Positions 23,772 to 32,820 of a stretch of DNA of 64,000 nucleotides are shown here, piece after piece. The position numbers and the translations under genes are program-made. Location: the NCBI RefSeq assembly GCF_007655005.1, contig NZ_SZVW01000025.1:85965-149964 (forward strand), read 5' to 3'. Under the pieces are notes generated by a model. The model saw only the letters and a program-made list of their open reading frames with translations, was not told the origin of the DNA and searched no databases. This DNA comes from Streptomyces tibetensis. Lineage in GTDB: Bacteria; Actinomycetota; Actinomycetes; Streptomycetales; Streptomycetaceae. The first letter of the stretch is position 1, and every line of letters starts with the position of its first letter.

Positions 23772-25343
23772 ATGCTGGCCAAGCTGTCCACGCGCCCCTC
23801 GATACGGCGCTGCGCGGTCACCGGCGCGGCCGGGCTCGCCCTGCTGGGCACGGCACTGCCCGCCGCCGACGGCCCTCCGCCCGGCCTGTCGCGCTTCTAC
23901 GACCAGAAGGTCACATGGTCGAGGTGCGAGGGCATGGACATGCCGAAGGACCTCCAGTGCGGGAAGGTCACCGTCCCGCTCGACTACGCCAGGCCCGGCA
24001 AGGGCACCCTCGACCTCGCCGTCGCCCGCTACCGGGCCACGGGCAGGTCCCGGGGCTCGGTCCTGCTGAACTTCGGCGGCCCCGGCGGTCAGGGCGTGGC
24101 CCAACTCGCCATGGGCGGCAAGGACTTCATGGGCCTGACGAACGGCTACGACGTCGTCTCATTCGACCCTCGCGGCGTCGGCCGCTCCTCGCCGGTGAGC
24201 TGCGGAAACGCCTCGGACAACGCCCTGGACGCGACGGACGGCAACGCCGAGGTGGCCGATCCCGGGGCCGTGCTCGAAGAACTGCGCGCGGCGGCGGCCG
24301 AGTGCACCGAGCACTCGGGCCCGGTCCTGCCCCACATCGGCACGGTCAACGCCGCCCGCGACCTGGACGTCATGCGCGACGCGCTCGGCGACGACAAGCT
24401 CAACTACCTGGGCTTCTCCTACGGGAGCCGGCTCGGCGCGGTGTACGCGGCCCAGTACCCCGAGAAGGTCGGCAGGATGGTACTGGACGGCGTCGACACA
24501 CTGACCGAGCCGCTGGCCGACCAGGGCGTGGCGAGCGCGCAGGGGCAGCAGACCGCGCTGGAGAGTTTCCTGACCTGGTGCACCGAGGACATCGCCTGTC
24601 CGTTCGGACGGAATCCCCGAGAGGCCCGGCAGCACGTCGTACAGGTGGTCGAGTCGCTCGACAAGGACCCGCTGCCGACCGACTTCGGTGAGGCGTTCAC
24701 CGGTCAGGACTTCGCGGGCGCCCTCGGGCAGGGCCTCTACAGCAGGGAGCTGTGGCCGTCGCTGCAGAGGGCCGTCGGCCAGTTGCTCGAGGACGGCGAC
24801 ACCCGGGGCCTGGAGGCGTTCCTGTCCGGGGGCTTCACCCTGCCGCTGCGGCGCGCCCCGCACGCCGGGCTCACCGACCCGGCGGACATCCCCCTCGACA
24901 ACCTGCCGGCGGCGCTGATGGCCGTCAACTGCGCGGACGATCCCGACCGCCCCGCCGCCAAGGAGGTCACCGAGGACCTCGGCCGGCTGCGCGCCCGCTA
25001 CGAGCAGGCGTCACCGGTGTTCGGACGGTACCGGCTCACCCAGGTGCTGATGTGCTACGGCCGCCCCAAGGGCACCGACTACATCCGCGACGACGTCAAG
25101 GACGTCGAGACGCCGAGGATGCTGCTCGTCGGCACCCGGGGCGACCCGGCCACGCCGTACCGCTGGACGGTGGAGACGGCGAGGCGGCTCGGATCGTCGG
25201 CCGTGGTGCTCGACAACCGGGGCGAGGGCCACACCGGCTACGGCTCGTCGAAGTGCGTGCACAGCAAGGTCGACGCCTTCCTGCTGTACGGAACGCTGCC
25301 GCCGGACGGCAGCTCCTGCGGCTCCGACCGCGACGGCGAATGA
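23772..25343 (+). CDS. Secreted alpha/beta hydrolase, tripeptidyl aminopeptidase (TAP) family
   Basis: A 523-residue hydrolase of the Streptomyces TAP/SlpD-E family, which removes N-terminal peptides. The nucleophile S217 is in GFSYGSR; the acid is in LLVGTRGDPATPY; the histidine is in NRGEGHTGYG. LLNFGGPGGQG gives the oxyanion hole, and SRCEGMDMPKDLQCGKVTVP is the family's N-terminal signature. The C-terminal 110 residues are the TAP-like domain. The signal peptide is short and ends near LPAADG. Likely extracellular peptide use during growth or development. Confidence 0.93.
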   Translation: MLAKLSTRPSIRRCAVTGAAGLALLGTALPAADGPPPGLSRFYDQKVTWSRCEGMDMPKDLQCGKVTVPLDYARPGKGTLDLAVARYRATGRSRGSVLLNFGGPGGQGVAQLAMGGKDFMGLTNGYDVVSFDPRGVGRSSPVSCGNASDNALDATDGNAEVADPGAVLEELRAAAAECTEHSGPVLPHIGTVNAARDLDVMRDALGDDKLNYLGFSYGSRLGAVYAAQYPEKVGRMVLDGVDTLTEPLADQGVASAQGQQTALESFLTWCTEDIACPFGRNPREARQHVVQVVESLDKDPLPTDFGEAFTGQDFAGALGQGLYSRELWPSLQRAVGQLLEDGDTRGLEAFLSGGFTLPLRRAPHAGLTDPADIPLDNLPAALMAVNCADDPDRPAAKEVTEDLGRLRARYEQASPVFGRYRLTQVLMCYGRPKGTDYIRDDVKDVETPRMLLVGTRGDPATPYRWTVETARRLGSSAVVLDNRGEGHTGYGSSKCVHSKVDAFLLYGTLPPDGSSCGSDRDGE

Positions 25344-25393
25344 GATCGATTGCCCCAAATGCCTTCGTCGTGAATTCGCTCTATCGTTCTGTC

Positions 25394-26488
25394 ATGGAGA
25401 GCGTTCTGAGTCCCGCGACCCTTGCCGAGCTGCGGCGCCCGCGCCCTTATCCCGCGGTCTCCGTGCTGACGCCGACCCACCGGCGCGATCCCTACAACGC
25501 CCAGGACCAGGTCCGGCTGCGCACCATGGTCGCCGAGGCCAAGAGGCAGCTGGAGGCTGATCCGGCCGTCACCCGCGAGCGACGCGCCGAGGTCGCCGGG
25601 CACCTCGACCGGGCTCTGACCGAGGTCGACCTGACTCACGCCGAGGACGGCCTGGCGATCTTCGCCGCTCCGGGCGAGCACCAGGTGTGGTCGCTGGCCA
25701 GGTCCGTACCCGAACGCGTGGTGCTCTCGGACACCTTCCTCACCCGCAACCTCGTCTCCGCCCAGACGGCAGGGCGGCCCTTCTGGGTCCTGTCGCTCGC
25801 CGCGGACCGCGTCACGCTGTGGAACGGCGGCGTCGACCGGGTCGCCGCGGCCCGTCTCGGCGGCTTCCCGCTGACCCGGCGCGTGGAGAACTTCGACCCC
25901 GAGCGGCAGCAGCGGATCGGCGACACCCCGAGCGCCTTCCGGGAGGAACGCACGCGCCAGTTCCTCCGCGAGGCCGACACCGCGATGAGCGCGGTGCTGC
26001 GCGACCATCCGAGGCAGCTGTACGTCACCGGCGAGCCGGCCGCCCTCTCCCTGCTGGACGAGGTCGGCGGCACCACCCGCGGCGCGGTGCACATCCCGCA
26101 CGGCGGGCTCGCCCACGGGACCCCCGAGGTCGTGTGGCAGGCGGTGCGGCCGGTGGTCGAGGCGGAGGCCCGCAGGAGCGCGGACGCCGTGACCCGCGCC
26201 CTCGAAACGGCCCGTGGACGGCGGGAGTTCGCCGCCGGTGTCGACGAGCTGTGGCAGAGCGCCCGGGACGGCCGTGTCCGGCTGCTGGCCGTCGAGGAGA
26301 ACTACCGGGTGACGGTCCGCGACGCCGGGGACCATCTGATCCTCGCCGAGACCGGCGACCTCGACTCCCGCGAGGACATCGTGGACGAGATCGTCGAACA
26401 GTGCCTGGAGACCGGGGCCGACGTCCGCTTCGTACCGGACGGCACACTCGGTGCGGCGGACGGCATGGCCGGGGTGCTGCGGTACTGA
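25394..26488 (+). CDS. baeRF-family protein (archaeal eRF1-like fold)
   Basis: A 364-residue protein resembling the bacterial archaeo-eukaryotic release-factor family (baeRF3 group). The opening LRRPRPYPAVSVLTPTHRRD, GLAIFAAPGEHQVWSLARSV and the release-factor-type core LYVTGEPAALSLLDEVG support this. So does the Pelota-like tail VDEIVEQCLETGADVRFVPDGTLG. Such proteins are proposed to act on stalled ribosomes or in biological conflict, without experimental proof. The ATG at 25394 starts the conserved region; the much longer frame upstream overlaps the TAP gene and is a shadow. Confidence 0.8.
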   Translation: MESVLSPATLAELRRPRPYPAVSVLTPTHRRDPYNAQDQVRLRTMVAEAKRQLEADPAVTRERRAEVAGHLDRALTEVDLTHAEDGLAIFAAPGEHQVWSLARSVPERVVLSDTFLTRNLVSAQTAGRPFWVLSLAADRVTLWNGGVDRVAAARLGGFPLTRRVENFDPERQQRIGDTPSAFREERTRQFLREADTAMSAVLRDHPRQLYVTGEPAALSLLDEVGGTTRGAVHIPHGGLAHGTPEVVWQAVRPVVEAEARRSADAVTRALETARGRREFAAGVDELWQSARDGRVRLLAVEENYRVTVRDAGDHLILAETGDLDSREDIVDEIVEQCLETGADVRFVPDGTLGAADGMAGVLRY

Positions 26489-26670
26489 CTGGGAACTGCC
26501 GACGAAACGAGCAGGTGCGAACGGCAGGCCCGGCGGCCACGGATGTTCCTCAACCCCCCGGGCAGACCTGTTGTCACCGTGGCCGGGTCGGTGGGCGTGG
26601 TAGCCGGCTGAGCGCTGCCGCCGGTTGAGGCCCCTGGGGACTGTCGGTGGCTGGTGGCAGGATCACCGGC

Positions 26671-27747
26671 ATGGGTTTCATACGTACTACTCCGCCGCGG
26701 CCTGTCGAGGTGACTGCGGTCTTTCCCGAGCTGGCTCCGTTGGCGCGGCCTGCCATCCGGCTGCATCCGCGTCCGGGGTCGCCGTCGGTCAGGGACAGCT
26801 CGGTCGGTGGGCCGTTACTGTGGCCGGCAGGGGAGCCGTGGCCGCACTGCGAAGACGCGCACCTGCATGTGGACACTGGGTTCCGCCGGTCACCGACCGA
26901 AGTGCGGCTCCAGAGACGCTTGCAGTCCCGGTGGCGCCCTGATGACCTGCCTCCCGCGTTCACGCCCGAGGAGGAAGCGCTCAAGGAACGCAATGCCGCG
27001 TGGCTCGCTGAACGACTCGACGCCAGCCCTCCCTGGCCCGCCGAATGCCCGGTCCCGATGTTGCCCGTGGCTCAGCTGTTCCTGCGCGACATACCCCTGT
27101 TGCGGCCGCCCGGGCAAGCCGATCTGCTGCAGATTCTCTGGTGCCCGTACGAGCACGAACCGGATTACAAGCCGGCGACCGCGCTGTTCTGGCGGTCGGC
27201 CGCTGAGGTCGGCGACATCCTCCCCACACCACCGGAACCGTACGAGGCGGACTTTCCGGGTTACGTGCCAGAGCCGTGCGTGTTGGCGCCAGAGGCGATC
27301 ACCGAGTACCCCAACAGCCTGGATCTGAGCCCGGAGCTGCAGCGGATGCTGGAGGACTGGAACAGGTGGCAGGCAGCCGGCGCCGACGTGGACAGCTCCT
27401 ACGCGGAGTATCCGCGCGACTTCTACTCCATTCACCTGGGCAACGCACCCGGCTGGAAGGTCGGCGGCTGGCCCCCTTGGGGCCGCACCGACCCGAACCC
27501 CCGGTACTGCACGGTGTGCCAGATGCAGATGGTCCCGCTGCTGACGATCGCTTCCTGGGAGTGGGACGGCGGTGAAGGCCACAGCTGGGCGCCGCAGGAG
27601 GACCAGGCCGCCGCCCTCGCCGACTCCTCCTACGCGGGCCAGAATCCCTCGCAGCCGACGGGGGTGGAAGTGGGCAGCACGGACAACATGCAGATCTACG
27701 TCTGCCCGGCCTCCCCCGAACATCCACACACCGACCTGATCCAATGA
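26671..27747 (+). CDS. DUF1963/YwqG-like hypothetical protein
   Basis: A 358-residue protein with the look of the YwqG/DUF1963 group. GGPLLWPAGEPWPHCE sits near the N-terminus, PVAQLFLRDIPLLRPPGQADLLQILWCPYEHE in the middle, and KVGGWPPWGRTDPNPRYCTVCQMQMVPLLTI before a C-terminal beta segment with NMQIYVCPA. The CTVC pair and earlier cysteines might bind metal. Family function is unknown; members are frequent near toxin-immunity genes and in streptomycetes. Codon usage is slightly less G/C-rich than neighbours. Confidence 0.75.
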   Translation: MGFIRTTPPRPVEVTAVFPELAPLARPAIRLHPRPGSPSVRDSSVGGPLLWPAGEPWPHCEDAHLHVDTGFRRSPTEVRLQRRLQSRWRPDDLPPAFTPEEEALKERNAAWLAERLDASPPWPAECPVPMLPVAQLFLRDIPLLRPPGQADLLQILWCPYEHEPDYKPATALFWRSAAEVGDILPTPPEPYEADFPGYVPEPCVLAPEAITEYPNSLDLSPELQRMLEDWNRWQAAGADVDSSYAEYPRDFYSIHLGNAPGWKVGGWPPWGRTDPNPRYCTVCQMQMVPLLTIASWEWDGGEGHSWAPQEDQAAALADSSYAGQNPSQPTGVEVGSTDNMQIYVCPASPEHPHTDLIQ

Positions 27748-27783
27748 ACTGTCGGGCCTGGCACGCCCTCTCCCGTAGCTCGG

Positions 27784-27797
27784 CGGAAGCGCTTCCG
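27784..27797. promoter_or_regulatory. 14-bp perfect palindrome in the DUF1963-RibD intergenic gap
   Basis: CGGAAGCGCTTCCG at 27784-27797, about 40 bp past the DUF1963 stop. As it lies between two convergent genes it is more likely part of an RNA structure than an operator. Confidence 0.35.
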
Positions 27798-27886
27798 AGT
27801 CGGGGTGTGTGACAAGCCGCATGCCTCACCGGTGACGACCAGGCTGCTTCGACCGGTCCCCCTTGCCATGTCATCCGGCTCTGCCA

Positions 27887-27939
27887 GTGACAGCTACGTG
27901 CTTCGGCACGGTTCTTGAGCCGAGGCTCGTAGCTGTCAC
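27887..27939. terminator. Long stem-loop between convergent genes
   Basis: A perfect 12-bp inverted repeat GTGACAGCTACG (27887-27898) and CGTAGCTGTCAC (27928-27939) encloses a 29-nt loop that itself contains a CGGC/GCCG pair. It sits between the convergent DUF1963 and RibD-type genes and probably ends both transcripts. No T-run follows, which is usual in this genus. Confidence 0.6.
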
Positions 27940-27960
27940 GATGGACAGGCCTGTTGTCAC

Positions 27961-28566
27961 CTAGTAGCTGTCGTAGCTGGGCTTGCCGGTCGGCCGGTAG
28001 GTGCCGACGACGGTGCCGCTTTTCGTCGTCGAGACACTGACCGGCTCCAGAGAGGTCGGGACCGCCCCGTCGGCGAACAGCCGCTTGCCGGTGCCGATGA
28101 TCACCGGATGGATGGTCAGCCGGTACTCGTCGACCAGGTCGTTCCGCATGAGCGTCTGGGCGAGGTCGCCGCTGCCGACGACGTTGATGTCGCCGCCGTC
28201 GGACGCCTTCAGTTCCCGCACGGCGTCGGCGACGTCGCCCTCCAGCAGCGTGGAGTTCTCCCACTCCAGGGACGTCAGGGTCCGGGACGCCACGTACTTG
28301 CGCATGCTGTTCATCCGCTCGGTGAACGGGTTGCCGGGATCGGCGGTCGGCCAGTACGCCGCGAAGATCTCGTACGTCTTGCGGCCGAGCAGCATCGCGT
28401 CGGAGGGCTCGTACCAACCGGCGATGGCCGCGCCGACCTCGTCGTCGGACACCGGCTTCTGCCAGCCACCGTGCTCGAAGCCGCTCTCAGCGTCCTCGTC
28501 CGGACCGCCCGGCGCCTGCATGACGCCGTCCAGCGACAGGAACGTGCAAATGATGATCTTGCGCAT
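27961..28566 (-). CDS. Dihydrofolate reductase-fold (RibD C-terminal) protein
   Basis: A 201-residue protein of the RibD_C/DHFR fold. Signatures are MRKIIICTFLSLDGVMQAPG, MLLGRKTYEIFAAYWPTADP, INVVGSGDLAQTLMRNDLVDEYRL and IIGTGKRLFADG. These accessory DHFR-like proteins bind NADPH; few have a known substrate and they are not the housekeeping dihydrofolate reductase. The start matches the conserved N-terminus. It ends close to a long stem-loop. Confidence 0.92.
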   Translation of the reverse strand: MRKIIICTFLSLDGVMQAPGGPDEDAESGFEHGGWQKPVSDDEVGAAIAGWYEPSDAMLLGRKTYEIFAAYWPTADPGNPFTERMNSMRKYVASRTLTSLEWENSTLLEGDVADAVRELKASDGGDINVVGSGDLAQTLMRNDLVDEYRLTIHPVIIGTGKRLFADGAVPTSLEPVSVSTTKSGTVVGTYRPTGKPSYDSY

Positions 28567-28614
28567 GGTGTGCTCCCTTCGTGTCGTCTGGTGGACTGCC
28601 CGACCGCCGGAAAC

Positions 28615-29208
28615 TCATCGGCGGGGCCTTGCCGGCGCGGCAGGGTTCACCGGAGTCGCTCCGAGGGCCTGGTCGGCCGTCGTGAAACGGTGCTCCGCCG
28701 GCTTCAGCACCTCGTAGAGGTTGCTGAAGTACTCCGTCTGGGCGGTTCCGGTGAGCACCGCCAGGAGGAACGGGAGACACCCCATGTCGTGGTGCTCCCA
28801 CAGGGGGCCGCGCCCCTCGTTGTACAGCACAGTCCAGTCGTCGGGGCTCTGCCCGGGCCGCGCCAACCAGTACAGGAACGCCCCCGTGCCCTCCTCGAAC
28901 GCCCATGGCAGGACCCTCGCCCCCGCCTCCCGCAGGGCGGCCGGCTTGTCCTCGAACTCCCACAGGTCGTCCAGGATCTCCTCCCGTTCCCTCGTCTGTG
29001 CGTACAGGTCGCAGTCGTCGTGGGCGGAGTCGGGGGTGAGCAGCCAGATCGTCTCGTCGAAGATGCCGTCCCCGTAGGTCTCGACGAGCTGCTTGTAATC
29101 GGCGGGCAGAGCCGTACCGAGGCCGCTCTCTGCCTGCGCCCAATCCACCGGAGGTGGTGACTGGGCGGGCGGTGGACAGAGTCGAACAAGCGCGTCGAGG
29201 GTGATCAT
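28615..29208 (-). CDS. SMI1/KNR4 family protein
   Basis: A 197-residue SMI1/KNR4 (SUKH) domain protein. DWAQAESGLGTALPADYKQL and VETYGDGIFDETIWLL form the canonical start of the fold; DDWTVLYNEGRGPLWEHHDM and CLPFLLAVLTGTAQTEYFSNLYEV close it. SUKH proteins are often immunity factors to polymorphic toxins, but many Streptomyces copies stand alone. No toxin gene is next to it. The ATG at 29208 starts the fold; the long frame upstream has no protein character. Confidence 0.85.
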   Translation of the reverse strand: MITLDALVRLCPPPAQSPPPVDWAQAESGLGTALPADYKQLVETYGDGIFDETIWLLTPDSAHDDCDLYAQTREREEILDDLWEFEDKPAALREAGARVLPWAFEEGTGAFLYWLARPGQSPDDWTVLYNEGRGPLWEHHDMGCLPFLLAVLTGTAQTEYFSNLYEVLKPAEHRFTTADQALGATPVNPAAPARPRR

Positions 29209-29667
29209 GCAACGGACGCTACCGGCACGCCGGCTGACGCCCGTCGGGCAGGCCAGGCGAATGACCGAGTGCCGTTCTTGGTGGTGGCCGTCGGATGGCA
29301 GCAGGGCGGTGTCGTGGGTGCAGCGCAGCGTTTGCATGGGCCCGCGTCGCCCCGCATGCGGTCGCCGCACTCCTGGCGTGAGGAAGACCCGGCCGATCGG
29401 TTCGAACACAGGGGCGTCGAACACCCGAAGCAGCCTCGCACCGGCGTCCCGATGGGTCGTCAACTGGCGTGTGTAATCTACGACTTGGATCTCCAGGTGG
29501 TGCACTCCGCACCTACCTCGGAGTAACTCCGTGAGACTGTGGCATATGCCAGAAGCACCACCGTATCGTGTGTCGTCGAATCCCTTACAGGGCGTCGCGG
29601 GCTGTGCAACAGTCGTAACGGTCCCTCCGTCCGCCTTGGTCGTACCGTCCCCGCATCGGAGTGCGTC
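29209..29667. other. Intergenic region between SMI1 and PP2C genes
   Basis: 459 bp between divergently transcribed genes, with several open frames but none with convincing protein character. It contains a perfect 12-bp palindrome TGGCATATGCCA at 29540-29551 and the short inverted repeat CGGAGTAACTCCG just before it. These could be operators for the PP2C phosphatase gene. Nothing else is recognised. Confidence 0.5.
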
Positions 29668-31077
29668 ATGCCGTCCCACCTCTCCGCGGACCGCCCAGCC
29701 GCCCAGCCGCCCCGCCGCGGCTCGGTCGACGCGCTCATATCGCAGACGCGGCGGCTCAAGGGCGACGTGGACGCGGTGCGCCGCGACGCCGAGGGGGAAG
29801 GGGCGGATCACCCGCGTGAGCGCTGGCAACGCGCCCTGTACGACCTGGCCCTGCACCAGCTCAACGACCTCGACGAGCACCTGGCCCAGCTGCGGGACGG
29901 CCCCCTGCCCACGGCGGCGGAACCGGAACCCGCCGCAGCCGCACCGGGCTCACTGCTCAGCCGCGTCGGCAGCGCGGAGTGGAACCTCCTGACCGACGAG
30001 GCCAGTTGGTCCGGGGAGCTCTACCGGATTCTGGGCCGCGACCCGGCCGCTCCCCCTCTCACCCTCGACGAGCTGCCGTCCCTCGTGGTGGACGAGGACC
30101 GGCCGAAGCTGACGGCGATGGTCACCGACTGCCTCGTCGACGCGCGGCCCATCGACGGCGAGTTCCGCATCACCCGCCGGGGCGGCGACGTACGGACCGT
30201 CCACATGATGGGCGAACCGGTGCTCGACACTGACGGCAGCACCGCCTCGATGTGGGCCGTGCTGCGCGACGTCAGCGAACTGCGCCGCAGCCAGCGGGCG
30301 GTGAGCGAGACCCGTGACTCGCTCCACCACCGGCAGGAGGCCGCGCGGAGCGAGCAGCGGCTCGCGGTCGAGCTGCAGGAGGCCGTGCTGCCGCAGTGGC
30401 GCGGCTCCCTGCGGCTCCCGCACCGCGGCCCCCGGACCCTCGACCTCGCCTCCCACCACCTGCCGGCCTCGACGAACACGCTCATCGGCGGCGACTGGTA
30501 CGACGCACTCGAACTGACCGACGGCGAAACGCTCCTCAGCGTCGGCGATCTCACCGGCCAAGGCGTCGGCGTCACGTCGAACATGACCATGCTGCTCGGT
30601 GCCGTACGCGGCATGGCCATGGCAGGTGCGCAGCCGGGGCCGTTGCTGGCCTGGCTGAACCAGTTACTCGACGCCACCGTGCAACCCGCCCTGGGCAGCG
30701 CCGTCTGCTGCCGTTACCGGCCCGCGACCCGGACCTTGGTGTGGGCGCAGGCCGGGCACCCCGCCCCGCTGCTGTTCCGCGACGGGACGGGGCGGGTACT
30801 GAACGCACCAGACGGCGTCCTGCTCGGCGCCACCTCGGGCGCCGTCTACGGGCAGACCGAAGAGACGCTCGAGGTGGGCGATTTGCTGCTCCTGCACACC
30901 GACGGGCTGGTGCCCGGGCATACGGGATCGGCGGCCGCACAGCTGCTCCTCGGCCTGGCACCCCGCCTGGCCGCGAACCGCACCGCGGAGGACTGCGTGC
31001 GGACCGTGGTCCAGGAGTTCGGCGAGGGCGCACGCGAGGACAACGCCTGCGTGCTCATGGCCAAGGTGACGTCTTAA
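29668..31077 (+). CDS. PAS-PP2C (SpoIIE-type) protein phosphatase
   Basis: A 469-residue cytosolic signalling phosphatase. An N-terminal helical segment (LYDLALHQLNDLDEHLAQL) is followed by a PAS fold (about residues 95-215: AEWNLLTDEASWSGELYRIL to SMWAVLRDVSEL), a coiled linker, and a PP2C/SpoIIE domain (about 230-469). Metal-binding aspartates are in GGDWYDA and VGDLTGQG, with LLLLHTDGLV and REDNACVL at the end. Such proteins dephosphorylate anti-sigma-factor antagonists in Streptomyces stress and development networks. An ATG at 29539 is possible but gives an unlikely N-terminus. Confidence 0.9.
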   Translation: MPSHLSADRPAAQPPRRGSVDALISQTRRLKGDVDAVRRDAEGEGADHPRERWQRALYDLALHQLNDLDEHLAQLRDGPLPTAAEPEPAAAAPGSLLSRVGSAEWNLLTDEASWSGELYRILGRDPAAPPLTLDELPSLVVDEDRPKLTAMVTDCLVDARPIDGEFRITRRGGDVRTVHMMGEPVLDTDGSTASMWAVLRDVSELRRSQRAVSETRDSLHHRQEAARSEQRLAVELQEAVLPQWRGSLRLPHRGPRTLDLASHHLPASTNTLIGGDWYDALELTDGETLLSVGDLTGQGVGVTSNMTMLLGAVRGMAMAGAQPGPLLAWLNQLLDATVQPALGSAVCCRYRPATRTLVWAQAGHPAPLLFRDGTGRVLNAPDGVLLGATSGAVYGQTEETLEVGDLLLLHTDGLVPGHTGSAAAQLLLGLAPRLAANRTAEDCVRTVVQEFGEGAREDNACVLMAKVTS

Positions 31078-31094
31078 GGGAACTCAGGCCCGAC

Positions 31095-32588
31095 TCAGGC
31101 CTGTGCGTGGTTGGCGCCCCTGCCCTTCGTCCTCGGCAGGGCCAGTTTGATCTCCTCCCGCAGCTCCTGGATCCTCGGGTAGCCGGAGTACTCGGCCGTG
31201 AGCCGGTACATCTGACGCAGCCGGTCCCAGGTGCGATGGGAGGAGTTGGACCCCATCGACACCAGGGCCAGCCGCGCGTACCGGTCGGCCTGCTCGGGGT
31301 CGTCCGCGATGAAGCAGGCCGACGCCATCGACAGGTAGTCGAAGATCTTCGAGCGCTGCCGGCCGTCGACCCGCAGGGCGAGAGCCTTCTCCGCGTAGTG
31401 CTGGGCATGCGCCGCCGCGCCCGGCTCGAACTCGGCGAGCGTGCGGTAGGCCAGTGCCTGCATGCCGTACAGGTCCTCCTCCTTGAAGGTCTGCATCCAG
31501 TCCGGCGGCGGGACATCTGCCTTGTCGGAGACGAACAGGTCCTCCGCCCGCCCGAGGGTGCGGCGCATCGCCTGGCCCTTGCCCATGGAGGCCTGCGCCC
31601 AGGCCTCGATGGTGTAGAGCATCGCCCGGGTGCGGGGCATCACCTCGTCACCGGAACCGGACGAGGCGAGCTTCATCAGGTCCAGGGCGTCGTCCGGCCG
31701 GCCCAGGTGCACCATCTGGCGGGCCGCGCGGGACAGTGCCTCGCCCGCGCGGGGCCGGTCCCCGCCCTCTCTGGCCGCGTGCGCGGCGATGACGAAGTAC
31801 TTCTGGGCCGTGGGCTCCAGGCCGACGTCGTGCGACATCCAGCCCGCGAGGACGGCGAGGTTGGCCGCGACGCCCCACAGGCGCCGCTGGAGGTGGGGTG
31901 GGTGGCGGTAGGCGAGCATGCCGCCCACCTCGTTGAGCTGGCCCACCACGGCCTTGCGCTGGAGCCCGCCGCCGCGGGCCGCGTCCCAGGCGCGGAACAC
32001 CTCGACCGAGCGCTCCAGTTCCTCGATCTCCTGCGACCCGATGGGAGCGGCCTCGTAGCGGTCGAACCCGGCGGGGTCGGCGTGCAGGGGATGGTCGAGG
32101 TCGGGGGCGTCGGCAGCCAGGGAAGGGTCGGTGTGCAGCCAGTCGTGCATGGCGCTGCTGAGTGCGGATCCCGCGGCGAGCGCGGCGCCCGCGCCCACCA
32201 AGCCGCGTCGGTTGAGCATGAGGTCCATTCCCGTGAATTCGGTGAGGACCGCAGCCGTCCGCTCGGGCGCCCACGGCACGCCGTCGGGAGCATCCGCGCT
32301 CCCGCCGCCCTGCCGTTTCCCCGCACGCCCGTGCCGGACCAGACCGAGGTCCTCGATGGTCACGACACGGCCGAGACGCTCGGTGAACAGAGCCGCCAGC
32401 ACCCGCGGCACCGGATCGCGCGGGATCTCTCCCGTGTCGATCCACCGCCGCACCCGGGAGGTGTCGGTCGACAGCTGGGGATGGCCCATGGCCGCCGCCT
32501 GCCGGTTGACCAGCCTCGCGAGTTCGCCCTTGGACCAGCCGGCCAGGCCGAACAGGTCCGCGAGCCGGGTGTTGGGTTGTCCGCTCAC
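31095..32588 (-). CDS. NsdA/NsdB-like TPR transcriptional regulator
   Basis: A 497-residue protein with the N-terminal signature of the Streptomyces NsdA group (NTRLADLFGLAGWSKGELAR, then DTSRVRRWIDTGEIPRDPVP), an XRE-like DNA-binding module. An alanine-rich hydrophobic stretch (GAGAALAAGSALSSA) and a long TPR-like helical region follow to the C-terminus (ALDLMKLASSGSGD, KIFDYLSMASACFI). NsdA in S. coelicolor represses sporulation and antibiotic production; this may be that gene or a paralogue. The GTG at 32588 starts the signature. It is divergent from a phosphotransferase gene across a 232-bp gap with repeated decamers. Confidence 0.85.
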   Translation of the reverse strand: MSGQPNTRLADLFGLAGWSKGELARLVNRQAAAMGHPQLSTDTSRVRRWIDTGEIPRDPVPRVLAALFTERLGRVVTIEDLGLVRHGRAGKRQGGGSADAPDGVPWAPERTAAVLTEFTGMDLMLNRRGLVGAGAALAAGSALSSAMHDWLHTDPSLAADAPDLDHPLHADPAGFDRYEAAPIGSQEIEELERSVEVFRAWDAARGGGLQRKAVVGQLNEVGGMLAYRHPPHLQRRLWGVAANLAVLAGWMSHDVGLEPTAQKYFVIAAHAAREGGDRPRAGEALSRAARQMVHLGRPDDALDLMKLASSGSGDEVMPRTRAMLYTIEAWAQASMGKGQAMRRTLGRAEDLFVSDKADVPPPDWMQTFKEEDLYGMQALAYRTLAEFEPGAAAHAQHYAEKALALRVDGRQRSKIFDYLSMASACFIADDPEQADRYARLALVSMGSNSSHRTWDRLRQMYRLTAEYSGYPRIQELREEIKLALPRTKGRGANHAQA

Positions 32589-32650
32589 ATCAAGCCCCCA
32601 GGTTCTCGGCTGAGTTGACAGTAGCCCGGGGAGACTTGCCGAGCGACTAT

Positions 32651-32740
32651 TCGCCAGGGTTCGCCAGGGTGCGCCAGATGGTGTGCCACCGGCCATCCGG
32701 TGTCAGGTAGGAACGCGCCACCCCGACCCGGTCGCCAGGG
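32651..32740. repeat. TCGCCAGGG repeats between the NsdA-like regulator and phosphotransferase
   Basis: TCGCCAGGGT occurs twice in direct tandem at 32651 and 32661, followed by the variant GCGCCAGATG at 32671 and another TCGCCAGGG at 32732. The tandem decamers are spaced by almost one helical turn, so bound proteins would align on one face. This is the expected look of a multi-site operator, perhaps for the NsdA-like protein itself. Confidence 0.55.
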
Positions 32741-32820
32741 ACACTCCCCAGGGTTCCCCCGGGCATCCGGGCCGGGTGGTGCGCTGTCGTCGCAGGCACA
32801 CGAAGGGATCTGTTTCGCCC

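Noticed and set aside
29209..29526. Several open frames between the SMI1 and PP2C genes
   Set aside because: None has a ribosome site with a protein-like sequence; composition and residue pattern look like shadows in non-coding DNA.
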